From Eubacteriales bacterium (GTDB lineage: Bacteria > Bacillota_A > Clostridia > Christensenellales > Aristaeellaceae): DNA of 7,728 nucleotides. The notes under the pieces were generated by a model. The model searched no databases, was not told the DNA's origin, and saw nothing but the letters and a program-made list of their open reading frames with translations. Of this stretch, positions 1 to 6,748 are shown in pieces (positions within the stretch are counted from its first letter, which is position 1; each line of letters starts with the position of its first letter). The DNA lies in NCBI GenBank assembly GCA_029974855.1, contig JARKQO010000356.1, positions 1 to 7,728 on the forward strand, written 5' to 3'. The translations under genes and the position numbers were made by a program.

Positions 1-141
1 CTGCGGGGCGACATCTACCGCACGGAATACGGCTCCATTTATCTGGGCCTGGCCATGACGGCCCTGCCGCTGATCATCGTGTACTTTGCCCTGAGCAAAT
101 ACATCATTCAGGGCATCGCCGTGGGCGGCGTGAAGGAATAA
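1..141 (+). CDS. Sugar ABC transporter permease, MalG type (C-terminal 46 residues only)
   Basis: The window opens inside this gene; 46 residues and a TAA stop are visible. The tail has a short soluble stretch (RGDIYRTEYGS), one hydrophobic membrane segment (about residues 16-31, LGLAMTALPLIIVYFA) and the ending KYIIQGIAVGGVKE. A last transmembrane helix followed by F/Y-x-Q-G-(I/L)-x-x-G-(A/G)-V-K is the usual C-terminus of MalG/UgpE-type inner permeases of carbohydrate ABC importers (CUT1 family). It would sit in the cytoplasmic membrane with a partner permease and a lipoprotein binding protein encoded to the left, outside the window. The GH3 gene starts 21 bases downstream on the same strand, so the two are probably one operon for uptake and hydrolysis of an oligosaccharide. 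The substrate cannot be told from this fragment. Confidence 0.82.
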   Translation: MRGDIYRTEYGSIYLGLAMTALPLIIVYFALSKYIIQGIAVGGVKE

Positions 142-162
142 CCCACGAAAGGAAGATTCCCC

Positions 163-2247
163 ATGGATCGACAGCAGATTACCCGGCGGGCAGAGGCGCT
201 GGTGGCCCAAATGACCCTGGAGGAAGCCGCCAGCCAGCTCCGTTACGACGCGCCGGGGATTCCCCGGCTGGGCATTCCCTCCTACAACTGGTGGAACGAG
301 GCCCTCCACGGGGTGGCCCGGGCGGGCACCGCCACGGTGTTCCCCCAGGCCATCGGCTTGGCGGCCATGTTTGACGGGGAGACGCTGGGGGAGATCGCCC
401 AGGTCATCGCCACCGAGGCCCGGGCCAAGTACAACGCCAGCCGGGCCGAAGGGGACCGGGATATCTACAAGGGCCTCACTATGTGGTCCCCCAATGTGAA
501 CATCTTCCGGGACCCCCGCTGGGGCCGGGGCCATGAAACCTACGGGGAGGACCCCTACCTCACCTCCCGGCTGGGGGTGGCCTTTGTGAAGGGCCTCCAG
601 GGGGAAGGGGAGCACCTGAAGGCCGCGGCCTGCGCCAAGCACTTCGCCGTGCACTCCGGCCCCGAGGCGGAGCGCCACCGCTTTGACGCGGTGGTGGGGG
701 AAAAGGACCTGTGGGAAACCTACCTGCCCGCCTTTGAGGCTTTGGTGCGGGAGGCAGGAGTGGAGGCGGTGATGGGGGCCTACAACCGGGTGAACGGGGA
801 ACCGGCCTGCGGGAGCCCCACTTTGCTCAAAAAGATCCTCCGGGAAAAATGGAAATTCGAAGGCCATGTGGTCAGCGATTGCTGGGCCATCGCGGATTTC
901 CACAACCATCACCACGTTACGGACACCCCCACCCAAAGCGCCGCTTTGGCCCTGGAAAACGGTTGCGATCTGAATTGCGGCAACACCTACCTGGTGCTGC
1001 TCCAGGCCTTGCAAGAGGGCCTGATTACCGAGGAGCAAATCCGCCTGGCCGCCACCCGGCTCATGGCCACCCGGATCAGGCTGGGCATGTTTGACGAGGA
1101 CTGTGAATACGACGGCATTTCCATTTTGGAAAACGACACGGACGAGCACAACGCCCTGGCCCAAAAGGCAGCGGAGAACGCCATGGTGCTGCTGAAAAAC
1201 GACGGCCTGCTGCCCCTGTGCCTGGGGGAGCTGAAAACCATCGCGGTGATCGGGCCCAACGCCGACGCGGTGCCCGCTTTGGAGGGGAACTACCACGGCA
1301 CCTCCTCCCGGAACCTCACCTTTTTGGAGGGCATCCGCCAGGCGGTGGGCGGCAAGGCCCGCATTCTCTTCGCCCCCGGCAGCCACACCAAGGAGGACCG
1401 CAGCCAGGGCCTCGCCCAGCGCCCCCACGACCGGCGGGCGGAGGCGGTGCGGGTGGCCAAGCACGCCGACGTGGTAGTGCTGTGCGTGGGCCTGGACGAA
1501 ACCATCGAGGGGGAGGAAGGGGACCAGGGCAACCAATACTTCTCCGGCGACAAGGTGGATTTGGAGCTGCCCGCGCCCCAGCGGGTGCTGGTGGAAGCCA
1601 TTCTGAAAACCGGAACCCCTGTGGTGACGGTGCTGGCCTGCGGAAGCTCTTTGCGGGTGGAGGAGGGCAACGCCATCCTCTGGGCCGGATACCCGGGCCA
1701 GGCGGGGGGCGCGGCTTTGGCCAAAATCCTCTTTGGCCAGGTGTCCCCCTCGGGCAAGCTGCCCGTGACCTTCTACCACGGCCTGGAGGAACTGCCCCCC
1801 TTTGAGGACTACTTTATGGAGAACCGCACCTACCGGTATTTCCAAGGGGAGCCCCTCTATCCCTTCGGCTATGGCCTCAGCTATACCACCTTTGCCTTTT
1901 CCAACGGGTTGGCCAGCCGGGAGCGGGTGACGGTCCAGGTGCAAAACACGGGCCTCACGGACGCCCGGCAGGTGGTACAGGTATACATCCAGCCCCAGGA
2001 CTGCCCGGACGCGCCCCCCAACCCTTCGCTGTGCGCCTTTGGGGGCGTGTTCCTGAAGGCCGGGGAGAAAAAGACCCTGACGCTGCCCCTGGAGGAGCGG
2101 GCCTTTACCGTGGTGGACGCCCAGGGCCAGAGGGTGAGGGCGGGCAAGCGGTACCGCCTGTTCGTGGGGGCCAGCCAGCCCGACGCCCGCAGCGTGGCCC
2201 TGACAGGGCAAAGGCCCATGGAATTGGAGCTGGCCCTGGAGGAATAG
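163..2247 (+). CDS. GH3 family beta-xylosidase / beta-glucosidase
   Basis: A 694-residue glycoside hydrolase family 3 protein that removes terminal beta-linked sugars from the non-reducing ends of oligosaccharides by a retaining mechanism. Residues 1-300 form the (alpha/beta)8 barrel, with NIFRDPRWGRGHETYGEDP (113-131), the Lys-His pair of AKHFAVHSGP (159-160) and the nucleophile Asp239 in GHVVSDCWAI. Residues about 335-560 form the second alpha/beta domain; the acidic stretch GLDETIEGEEGDQ (443-455) is the likely source of the acid/base Glu. The C-terminus (about 580-690) is a fibronectin-III-like domain. No signal peptide is present, so it acts in the cytoplasm on sugars brought in by the upstream transporter. 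The ALHGVARAG...FPQAIGLAA region resembles xylosidase-type GH3 enzymes, but glucosidase activity cannot be excluded. The ATG has an AAAGGAAG ribosome site (148-155) seven bases upstream. The gene is intact and of normal length. Confidence 0.93.
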   Translation: MDRQQITRRAEALVAQMTLEEAASQLRYDAPGIPRLGIPSYNWWNEALHGVARAGTATVFPQAIGLAAMFDGETLGEIAQVIATEARAKYNASRAEGDRDIYKGLTMWSPNVNIFRDPRWGRGHETYGEDPYLTSRLGVAFVKGLQGEGEHLKAAACAKHFAVHSGPEAERHRFDAVVGEKDLWETYLPAFEALVREAGVEAVMGAYNRVNGEPACGSPTLLKKILREKWKFEGHVVSDCWAIADFHNHHHVTDTPTQSAALALENGCDLNCGNTYLVLLQALQEGLITEEQIRLAATRLMATRIRLGMFDEDCEYDGISILENDTDEHNALAQKAAENAMVLLKNDGLLPLCLGELKTIAVIGPNADAVPALEGNYHGTSSRNLTFLEGIRQAVGGKARILFAPGSHTKEDRSQGLAQRPHDRRAEAVRVAKHADVVVLCVGLDETIEGEEGDQGNQYFSGDKVDLELPAPQRVLVEAILKTGTPVVTVLACGSSLRVEEGNAILWAGYPGQAGGAALAKILFGQVSPSGKLPVTFYHGLEELPPFEDYFMENRTYRYFQGEPLYPFGYGLSYTTFAFSNGLASRERVTVQVQNTGLTDARQVVQVYIQPQDCPDAPPNPSLCAFGGVFLKAGEKKTLTLPLEERAFTVVDAQGQRVRAGKRYRLFVGASQPDARSVALTGQRPMELELALEE

Positions 2248-2290
2248 GGGAGTCGCTTGCCTGCTCTGCAAACAAGGGCATGGGCCCTTC

Positions 2291-2321
2291 CATCGTAAAA
2301 ACGGCACATCATAAAAACGGC
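2291..2321. repeat. Tandem near-copy of the terminator's left arm
   Basis: CATCGTAAAAACGGC (2291-2305) is followed, with a 16-base period, by CATCATAAAAACGGC (2307-2321). The two copies match at 14 of 15 bases. The second copy is most of the left arm of the terminator hairpin; the first could pair with the same right arm (2340-2354) with one G-U pair. It may be a replication-slippage duplication of the arm. A separate six-base-pair hairpin (AAGGGC/GCCCTT, 2274-2289) lies just upstream. No coding function is seen in 2248-2388. Confidence 0.6.
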
Positions 2322-2356
2322 GCCGGGGATTCCCCTGGTGCCGTTTTTATGATGTG
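2305..2356. terminator. Bidirectional intrinsic terminator between convergent genes
   Basis: Bases 2305-2328 pair with 2333-2356, giving a 24-bp stem around the four-base loop ATTC. Seventeen outer pairs are perfect and two inner ones are G-U on the + strand. The GC-rich core (GGCGCCGGGG...CCCCTGGTGCC) is flanked by A5 on the left and T5 on the right, so a T-tract follows the core hairpin on either strand. It lies between the GH3 stop (2247) and the stop of the opposing VOC gene (2389), where a shared terminator is expected. The two G-U pairs become C/A mismatches on the - strand, so the + strand hairpin is the more stable. Confidence 0.88.
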
Positions 2357-2388
2357 GAAAAACCTTTGCAATGGCTTGAATTTCCATA

Positions 2389-2805
2389 CTACGTTTCGCT
2401 GGTGCTGCCGATTTCAAGCAGGTTACCCTCCGGGTCGGCCACATAAAAGTTGCGGATGCCGAAGGAAAAGGTCATGGGTTCTCCAGTGGGAAATCGCACG
2501 CCCAACTTCGATAGCCGCTCATATTCCGCGTCCACATCGGCAAAGCGGGGCAACCAAAGGGCAATTTCAAACGTCTGATTGATTCCCTTTGGAGGGACGT
2601 AGCTCTCCCCGATTGCCCGCGCGAATGCTTCCCTGCTGTACATGAACAGGGACAGCGCGCCGCTTGCCGTCTCAAACTCCGCGAAATCCCCGCCATTCCA
2701 TTGAGTAGGAAAGCCCAATGTATCTCTGTAAAATCGAACCATACTGTCCATGTCGCCGGCATATAGGCACGCGCCTATCCTTACATCTCGTCCGGTCAAT
2801 GCCAT
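2389..2805 (-). CDS. VOC superfamily (glyoxalase/bleomycin-resistance-like) protein
   Basis: A 138-residue protein with the paired beta-alpha-beta-beta-beta fold of the vicinal oxygen chelate superfamily. The first module includes the recognisable DMDSMVRFYRDTLGF (18-32) and FAEFET (41-46). The second runs from QTFEIALWL (77-85) through DVDAEYERLSKLGVRF (90-105) to the family ending FYVADPEGNLLEIG (120-133). Glu44, Glu80 and Glu131 are at or near usual metal-ligand positions, but the first-strand His of glyoxalase I is absent: the strand reads RIGACLYAGDM, with Ala/Cys there. It is therefore probably not a classical glyoxalase I, and the substrate is unknown. GAGGAGG sits just before the ATG. 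It follows rarA by 83 bases with no intrinsic terminator between them, so read-through is possible. Base composition looks lower in GC than its neighbours (50-62% in three 60-base rows counted by hand). Confidence 0.85.
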   Translation of the reverse strand: MALTGRDVRIGACLYAGDMDSMVRFYRDTLGFPTQWNGGDFAEFETASGALSLFMYSREAFARAIGESYVPPKGINQTFEIALWLPRFADVDAEYERLSKLGVRFPTGEPMTFSFGIRNFYVADPEGNLLEIGSTSET

Positions 2806-2888
2806 CCGCCTCCTCTATGTCACAACGTTTATTGGTACGTCCATATCCACGGGGGCCATGTCCTCTATCCCCTCTTCGGGCCCCGGGG

Positions 2889-4208
2889 CTATCCCTGACG
2901 CCGTTTTTTCCATTCCTTGATCTGCTCCAGCCGGGTCTTGTACTTGCCCTCCAGCCCCTGCTCCGTGGGCCTGTAGTATTCCCGGCCCAGCAGGGAATCC
3001 GGCAGGCATTGCATGGCCGTGAGCTTGTCCGGGGTGTCGTGGGCGTACTGGTAGCCCTTGCCGTAGTCCAGCTGCTCCATGAGCCCGGTGGGCGCGTTGC
3101 GGATCACCAAAGGCACCGGCTCCGCCAGCTGGGTCAGCGCGTCCTGCTTGGCCTCGCCGTAGGCCACATACAAAGCGTTGGACTTGGGGGCCATGGCCAT
3201 GTACACCACCGCCTGGGTCAGGTGCACCGTGCACTCCGGCATGCCGATGAAATGGCAGGCCTGGTAGGCGGCCACGGCGTTTTCCAGGGCCCGGGGGTCC
3301 GCCAGGCCCACGTCCTCGCTGGCAAAGCGCACCACCCGCCGGGCCACATACAGGGGGTCCTCCCCGGCCTCCAGCATCCGGGCCAGCCAGTACACGGCGG
3401 CGTCCGGGTCGGAGTTGCGCATGGATTTGTGCAAGGCGGAGATCAGGTTGTAGTGCTCCTCGCCCTTCTTGTCGTACAGCAAAGATTTTTTGAACAGGCA
3501 TTGCTCCAGGGTTTCCGGGGACACGGTGAGGGTATCCCCCTGAAGATCGCCGTTGAGGATCACCATCTCCAGGGTGGACAGGGCCATCCGGGCGTCGCCG
3601 TTGGCAAACCGGGCGATGGCCTCCAGGGCCTCGGGGGAGATGTCCACCCGTTGGCCGCCAAAGCCCCGGGGGTCCTTCAGGGCCCGGTGCAGCAGGTCCA
3701 CCAGCTCCCGGGGCTCCAAGGCGTGCAGCACGAATACCTTGCAGCGGGACAGCAGCGCGCCGTTGATCTCAAAGGAGGGGTTTTCCGTGGTGGCCCCGAT
3801 CAAAATGATGCTGCCCTTTTCCACAAAGGGCAAAAACGCGTCCTGTTGAGCCTTGTTGAACCGGTGGATTTCGTCCACGAACAAAATGGTCTGGATGCCG
3901 AACTTGCGGTTGTTCTCCGCCTGCCGCATCACTTCGCGGATCTCCTTGATGCCGCTGGTAACGGCGGAGAAGTCGATGAACTCCGCCTTGGAATGGGCGG
4001 CGATGACCCGGGCCAAGGTGGTTTTCCCCACCCCGGGAGGCCCCCAGAAGATCATGGAGGACACCCGGTCTCCCTCGATGAGGCGGCGCAGCACCTTGCC
4101 CTGGCCCAGCAGGTGGCTCTGGCCCACGAACTCCTCCAGGGTCCGGGGCCGCAGCCGGGCGGCCAGGGGCTGGGCCTCCTGGGTGTTGAAAAGGGTCTGC
4201 TGCTCCAT
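2889..4208 (-). CDS. rarA: Replication-associated recombination protein A, AAA+ ATPase
   Basis: A 439-residue member of the RarA/MgsA (WRNIP1/Mgs1) family: clamp-loader-like AAA+ ATPases that act at stalled or gapped replication forks with SSB and recombination proteins in the cytoplasm. The N-terminus has the family opening PLAARLRPRTLEEFVGQ (14-30). Walker A is GPPGVGKT (56-63) and Walker B is ILFVDEIHRF (108-117, Asp112 and Glu113). Sensor 1 is IGATTENPSFE (137-147) and the arginine finger is in LLSRC (Arg155). The C-terminal half has the conserved KSMRNSDPDAAVYWLARMLEAGEDP and ASEDVGLADP regions of the tetramerisation and MgsA C-terminal domains. Length is normal and all catalytic motifs are intact. 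A GGGGGAAGG site precedes the ATG. It lies 68 bases after the Crp/Fnr gene on the same strand; that gap has small GC hairpins but no T-tract, so co-transcription is likely. Confidence 0.96.
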   Translation of the reverse strand: MEQQTLFNTQEAQPLAARLRPRTLEEFVGQSHLLGQGKVLRRLIEGDRVSSMIFWGPPGVGKTTLARVIAAHSKAEFIDFSAVTSGIKEIREVMRQAENNRKFGIQTILFVDEIHRFNKAQQDAFLPFVEKGSIILIGATTENPSFEINGALLSRCKVFVLHALEPRELVDLLHRALKDPRGFGGQRVDISPEALEAIARFANGDARMALSTLEMVILNGDLQGDTLTVSPETLEQCLFKKSLLYDKKGEEHYNLISALHKSMRNSDPDAAVYWLARMLEAGEDPLYVARRVVRFASEDVGLADPRALENAVAAYQACHFIGMPECTVHLTQAVVYMAMAPKSNALYVAYGEAKQDALTQLAEPVPLVIRNAPTGLMEQLDYGKGYQYAHDTPDKLTAMQCLPDSLLGREYYRPTEQGLEGKYKTRLEQIKEWKKRRQG

Positions 4209-4276
4209 GGTCCTTCCCCCTTACGGGCCTTTTAGCCCTGCGGCGGTGTTTTTGCCGCGTCCGTGCTTCCCCGGCC

Positions 4277-4945
4277 TTACACCCCCAAGGCCTCCAGCCT
4301 GGCGGTGTCCAGCAGCGCCACCCGGCCCCGGGCCAGGCGCACCATGCCCTCCTGGGCGAAGTAGTTGAGCATCTTGGTCACCACCTCCCGGGCGCTGCCC
4401 AAATGCCGGGCGATCTCCTCGTGGGTGATGCGCAGCTCCTCTTTTTGGTCGATCCGGGCCTGCTCCAGCAAAAAGGCAGCCAGGCGGCTGTCAAAGCTGG
4501 TGAAAAGCACCTGCTCCATCACCCACATCACGTCGGAAAACCGGGCGGCCATCAGCTGGTTGGTGTAATCCGCCACGGCCAAGGAGGATTTCATCAGCTC
4601 CTGGTACACCTCCGAGGGCACCACGAACACCTGGGTGTCCTTCTCCGCCTCCACGTACAGGTCAAAGTGGATGTTCTTCATCACGCAGGAGGCGGAAAAC
4701 AGGCAGATATCCCAGGGGAACAGCCGGTAGAGGGTCACCTCCTTGCCCCCCGGGGACAGGATGTACACCCGCAGCTGGCCGCTTTGCACCAGAAGCAGCC
4801 CGGAGCAATCGCCCCCCTGGTGGGGGAGCTGCCCCTTCTGGTAGCGCCGCTGCCCGCTATGGCTTTGGATGTGAAGCTGCTGCTGCCGGGTCAGCTTGTC
4901 CCAGCAGGGAAAGACCTCCTGCAGCAGCCTGGGCCCCTGTTCCAT
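4277..4945 (-). CDS. Crp/Fnr family transcriptional regulator
   Basis: A 222-residue regulator. Residues about 20-130 form the cyclic-nucleotide-binding-type beta-roll (GLLLVQSGQLRVYILSPGGKEVTLYRLFPWDI), about 130-165 the dimerisation helix, and about 170-214 the winged helix (LRITHEEIARHLGSAREVVTKMLNYFAQEGMVRLARGRVALLD), where SAREVVTKML is the recognition helix. In CRP the cAMP cassette carries Glu and Arg-Ser; here that region reads DICLFSASCVM (79-89), so cAMP is unlikely to be the ligand. Its cysteines are 14, 47, 81 and 87, not the N-terminal cluster of an Fnr iron-sulfur sensor; Cys81/Cys87 could be a redox switch (inference). Being next to the persulfide-reductase genes suggests it controls them. 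It has its own likely promoter inside the preceding terminator. The ATG at 4945 has a modest AAAGGGATG ribosome site. Confidence 0.92.
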   Translation of the reverse strand: MEQGPRLLQEVFPCWDKLTRQQQLHIQSHSGQRRYQKGQLPHQGGDCSGLLLVQSGQLRVYILSPGGKEVTLYRLFPWDICLFSASCVMKNIHFDLYVEAEKDTQVFVVPSEVYQELMKSSLAVADYTNQLMAARFSDVMWVMEQVLFTSFDSRLAAFLLEQARIDQKEELRITHEEIARHLGSAREVVTKMLNYFAQEGMVRLARGRVALLDTARLEALGV

Positions 4946-4963
4946 ATGCTCATCCCTTTGCGC

Positions 4964-5001
4964 AAAAAAATCAGCCCCGATACGCTTAGTATAAGGGCTG
5001 A
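4964..5001 (-). terminator. Intrinsic terminator of the reductase unit
   Basis: Read on the - strand, TCAGCCC pairs with GGGCTGA (5001-4995 with 4977-4971). A second inner stem, ATAC/GTAT (4992-4989 with 4983-4980), closes a five-base loop, and seven T residues follow (4970-4964). This is a standard rho-independent terminator for the rhodanese/CoA-disulfide reductase unit. On the + strand no T-tract follows, so it works in one direction only. Its loop side also holds the -10 of the next promoter. Confidence 0.82.
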
Positions 5002-5016
5002 GGGGAAGGAATGCAA
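4988..5016 (-). promoter_or_regulatory. Sigma-A-type promoter for the Crp/Fnr gene, embedded in the terminator
   Basis: On the - strand, TTGCAT (5016-5011) and TATACT (4993-4988) are separated by exactly 17 bases. The -10 matches the consensus at five of six positions and the -35 at three of six. The predicted start is near 4981, leaving a leader of about 36 bases before the ATG at 4945. The -10 lies inside the hairpin of the preceding terminator, so the crp-rarA-VOC group probably starts its own transcript here. Confidence 0.6.
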
Positions 5017-5031
5017 CGGGGGAACGGGGAT

Positions 5032-5046
5032 GGGGGACGATCCCCC
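5032..5046 (-). other. GC-rich stem-loop just after the reductase stop codon
   Basis: GGGGGA and TCCCCC pair around a three-base loop seven bases beyond the TAA stop of the reductase gene. There is no T-tract behind it, so it is not an intrinsic terminator by itself. It may protect the mRNA 3' end or act with the true terminator at 4964-5001. The rest of the 5002-5053 gap holds only the -35 element of the crp promoter. Confidence 0.5.
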
Positions 5047-5053
5047 CGGCTTC

Positions 5054-6748
5054 TTAGGCCTTGAGGCCGCAGGGATGGCTGGGGCCGCAGTCCGGGGCGC
5101 TTTCGCCCATCACCGTGTCGTAGAACCGGTATCCCCCGGCCAGGTTCAGGCAGTCAAAGCCGTTCTGGGAGAGGATGCGGCAGGCGATGTAGCTGCGCAG
5201 CCCGCTTTGGCAATACACGTACAGGGTTTTGGCCCGGTCCAGCTCTGAAAGCCGCTCCCGCAGGGAATCCACCGGGATGTGGACCGCCCCGGGGATGGCC
5301 CCCCGGGCGTATTCCCCCTTGGTGCGGGTGTCCAGCAGCAAAGCGCCCGGGTCCTTGCCCAGGGTCTCCACCTGGTGCCAGTGGAACTGGCGCACCTTGC
5401 CGGTGAGCAGGTTTTCCATCACAAAGCCCGCCATGTTCACCGGGTCCTTGGCGGAGGAGAAGGGGGGCGCGTAGCAAAGCTCCAGCTCCGTCAAATCGTA
5501 GGCGGTCATACGGCCCCGGATGGCGGTAGCCAGCACGTCGCAGCGCTTATCCACCCCGCCAAAGCCCACCAGCTGCGCCCCCAAAATCCGCCCGGTGCCC
5601 TTTTCAAACAGGGTTTTCAGGCTGATGTCCGCCGCCCCGGGGTAGTAGGTGGCATGGGAGGCGGAATAGGTATACACCGCGTCATAGTCCAGGCCCGCCG
5701 CCTTGGCGGCGGCTTCGTTCAGGCCCGTCACGGCCACGGTCATGTCAAAGAGCTTCAGGATGCTGGAGCCCTGGGTGCCCCGGTAGCGGCTGGGCAGACC
5801 GCAGATGTTGTCGGCGGCAATGCGCCCCTGCTTGTTGGCTGGGCCCGCCAGGGGGATGTAGGCGGGCGCGCCGCTGACCCAGTGCACCACCTCCACCGCG
5901 TCTCCCACGGCGTAGATGTGCTCCTCCGAGGTGCGCATATGCTCATCCGTCCAGATGGCCCCCCGGGGGTTCATCCGCAGGCCCGCGCTCTTGGCCAGGG
6001 CGCTTTCGGGCCGCACCCCCACGGACATCAAAGCCATGTCCGCCTCCAGGGTTTCCCCGTTGGTCAGCTCCACCGTAAGGGAGCTTTCCGAGGGATGGAA
6101 TGCCTGTACCCCCCGGTTCAGCAGCAGCGTAACCCCCTGCTGCTTCAGGTGCCGGTGCACCTGGCAGGCCATGTCGTAGTCCAAAGGGCCGATCACGTGG
6201 TCCGCAAACTCCACCACGGTGACGGCCAGCCCCGCCCGCATCAGGTTTTCCGCCATCTCCAGGCCGATGAAGCCCCCGCCTACCACCAAGGCGGTTTTGG
6301 GCCGGGCCTGCCGGATGTGCTCATGAATCCGGTAGGTGTCCGGGATGGTGCGGAGGGTGAACACCCTTGGATCCCGGACGCCCGGCAGCGGCGGCAGCAC
6401 AGGCTCCGCCCCGGGGGAGAGGATCAGCCGGTCATAAGCTTCCTCATATTCCGTGCCCTGGGCCAGGTCCCGCACCGTCACCACTTGGCGGGCCGGGTCG
6501 ATGGCAAGGGCCTCGTGGCGCACCCGCACCTCCACCCCGAACCGGGTTTGGAAGCTTCGGGGGGTCTGCAAGGTCAGTTCCTCCTTGTCGGTGATCTCCC
6601 CGCCGATGTAGTAGGGCAGCCCGCAGTTGGCATAGGAGATGTATTCCCCCCGCTCCAGCATCACGATCTGGGCCTGCTCGTCCAGCCTGCGAAGGCGGGC
6701 CGCGGCGGAAGCGCCCCCGGCCACCCCCCCGATGATGAGGGTTTTCAC
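5054..6748 (-). CDS. CoA-disulfide/persulfide reductase with fused C-terminal rhodanese domain
   Basis: A 564-residue flavoprotein of the CoADR-RHD (NADH-dependent persulfide reductase) group. The family uses NAD(P)H to reduce CoA disulfide, CoA persulfide or polysulfide, releasing thiol and sulfide in the cytoplasm. The FAD motif is IIGGVAGGASAAARLRR (5-21). The single active-site cysteine of this family is Cys42 in YANCGLPYYIGG. The NAD(P)H motif is VVGGGFIGLEMAE (155-167) and the second FAD motif is IYAVGDAVEV (278-287). Tyr361 and Tyr426 (the latter in CYAPPFSSAKDPVNMAG) resemble the catalytic tyrosines. The rhodanese domain (about 455-545) has DTRTKGEYARGAIPGAVHIP and the active loop CQSGLRS (Cys513). 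An added tail carries Cys554, His558 and Cys560. The start is GTG at 6748: it overlaps the rhodanese stop as GTGA, has GGGGGG upstream, and places the FAD fold at the N-terminus. The reading frame runs upstream to 6871, but those residues do not resemble protein. Confidence 0.95.
   Translation of the reverse strand: MKTLIIGGVAGGASAAARLRRLDEQAQIVMLERGEYISYANCGLPYYIGGEITDKEELTLQTPRSFQTRFGVEVRVRHEALAIDPARQVVTVRDLAQGTEYEEAYDRLILSPGAEPVLPPLPGVRDPRVFTLRTIPDTYRIHEHIRQARPKTALVVGGGFIGLEMAENLMRAGLAVTVVEFADHVIGPLDYDMACQVHRHLKQQGVTLLLNRGVQAFHPSESSLTVELTNGETLEADMALMSVGVRPESALAKSAGLRMNPRGAIWTDEHMRTSEEHIYAVGDAVEVVHWVSGAPAYIPLAGPANKQGRIAADNICGLPSRYRGTQGSSILKLFDMTVAVTGLNEAAAKAAGLDYDAVYTYSASHATYYPGAADISLKTLFEKGTGRILGAQLVGFGGVDKRCDVLATAIRGRMTAYDLTELELCYAPPFSSAKDPVNMAGFVMENLLTGKVRQFHWHQVETLGKDPGALLLDTRTKGEYARGAIPGAVHIPVDSLRERLSELDRAKTLYVYCQSGLRSYIACRILSQNGFDCLNLAGGYRFYDTVMGESAPDCGPSHPCGLKA

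Noticed and set aside
1218..1805. A 195-codon + strand frame inside the GH3 gene, and similar short frames elsewhere.
   Set aside because: Gly/Arg/Pro-rich out-of-frame translation of GC-rich coding DNA with no domain.
2852..2884. A GGGGCC/GGCCCC inverted repeat near the rarA stop as a terminator.
   Set aside because: The stem has only six base pairs, a loop of about 21 bases and no T-tract on either side.
2718..4235. A 505-codon open frame on the + strand, antisense to rarA.
   Set aside because: It mirrors an intact rarA with every AAA+ motif. Its translation is biased to His, Gly, Leu and Gln with no recognisable domain, as expected from the opposite strand of a GC-rich gene.
4957..4966. 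The perfect ten-base palindrome TTTGCGCAAA in the crp leader as an autoregulatory operator.
   Set aside because: It is short, partly made by the terminator's A/T run, and bears no resemblance to the palindrome upstream of the rhodanese gene. It is mentioned with the promoter but not called as a feature.
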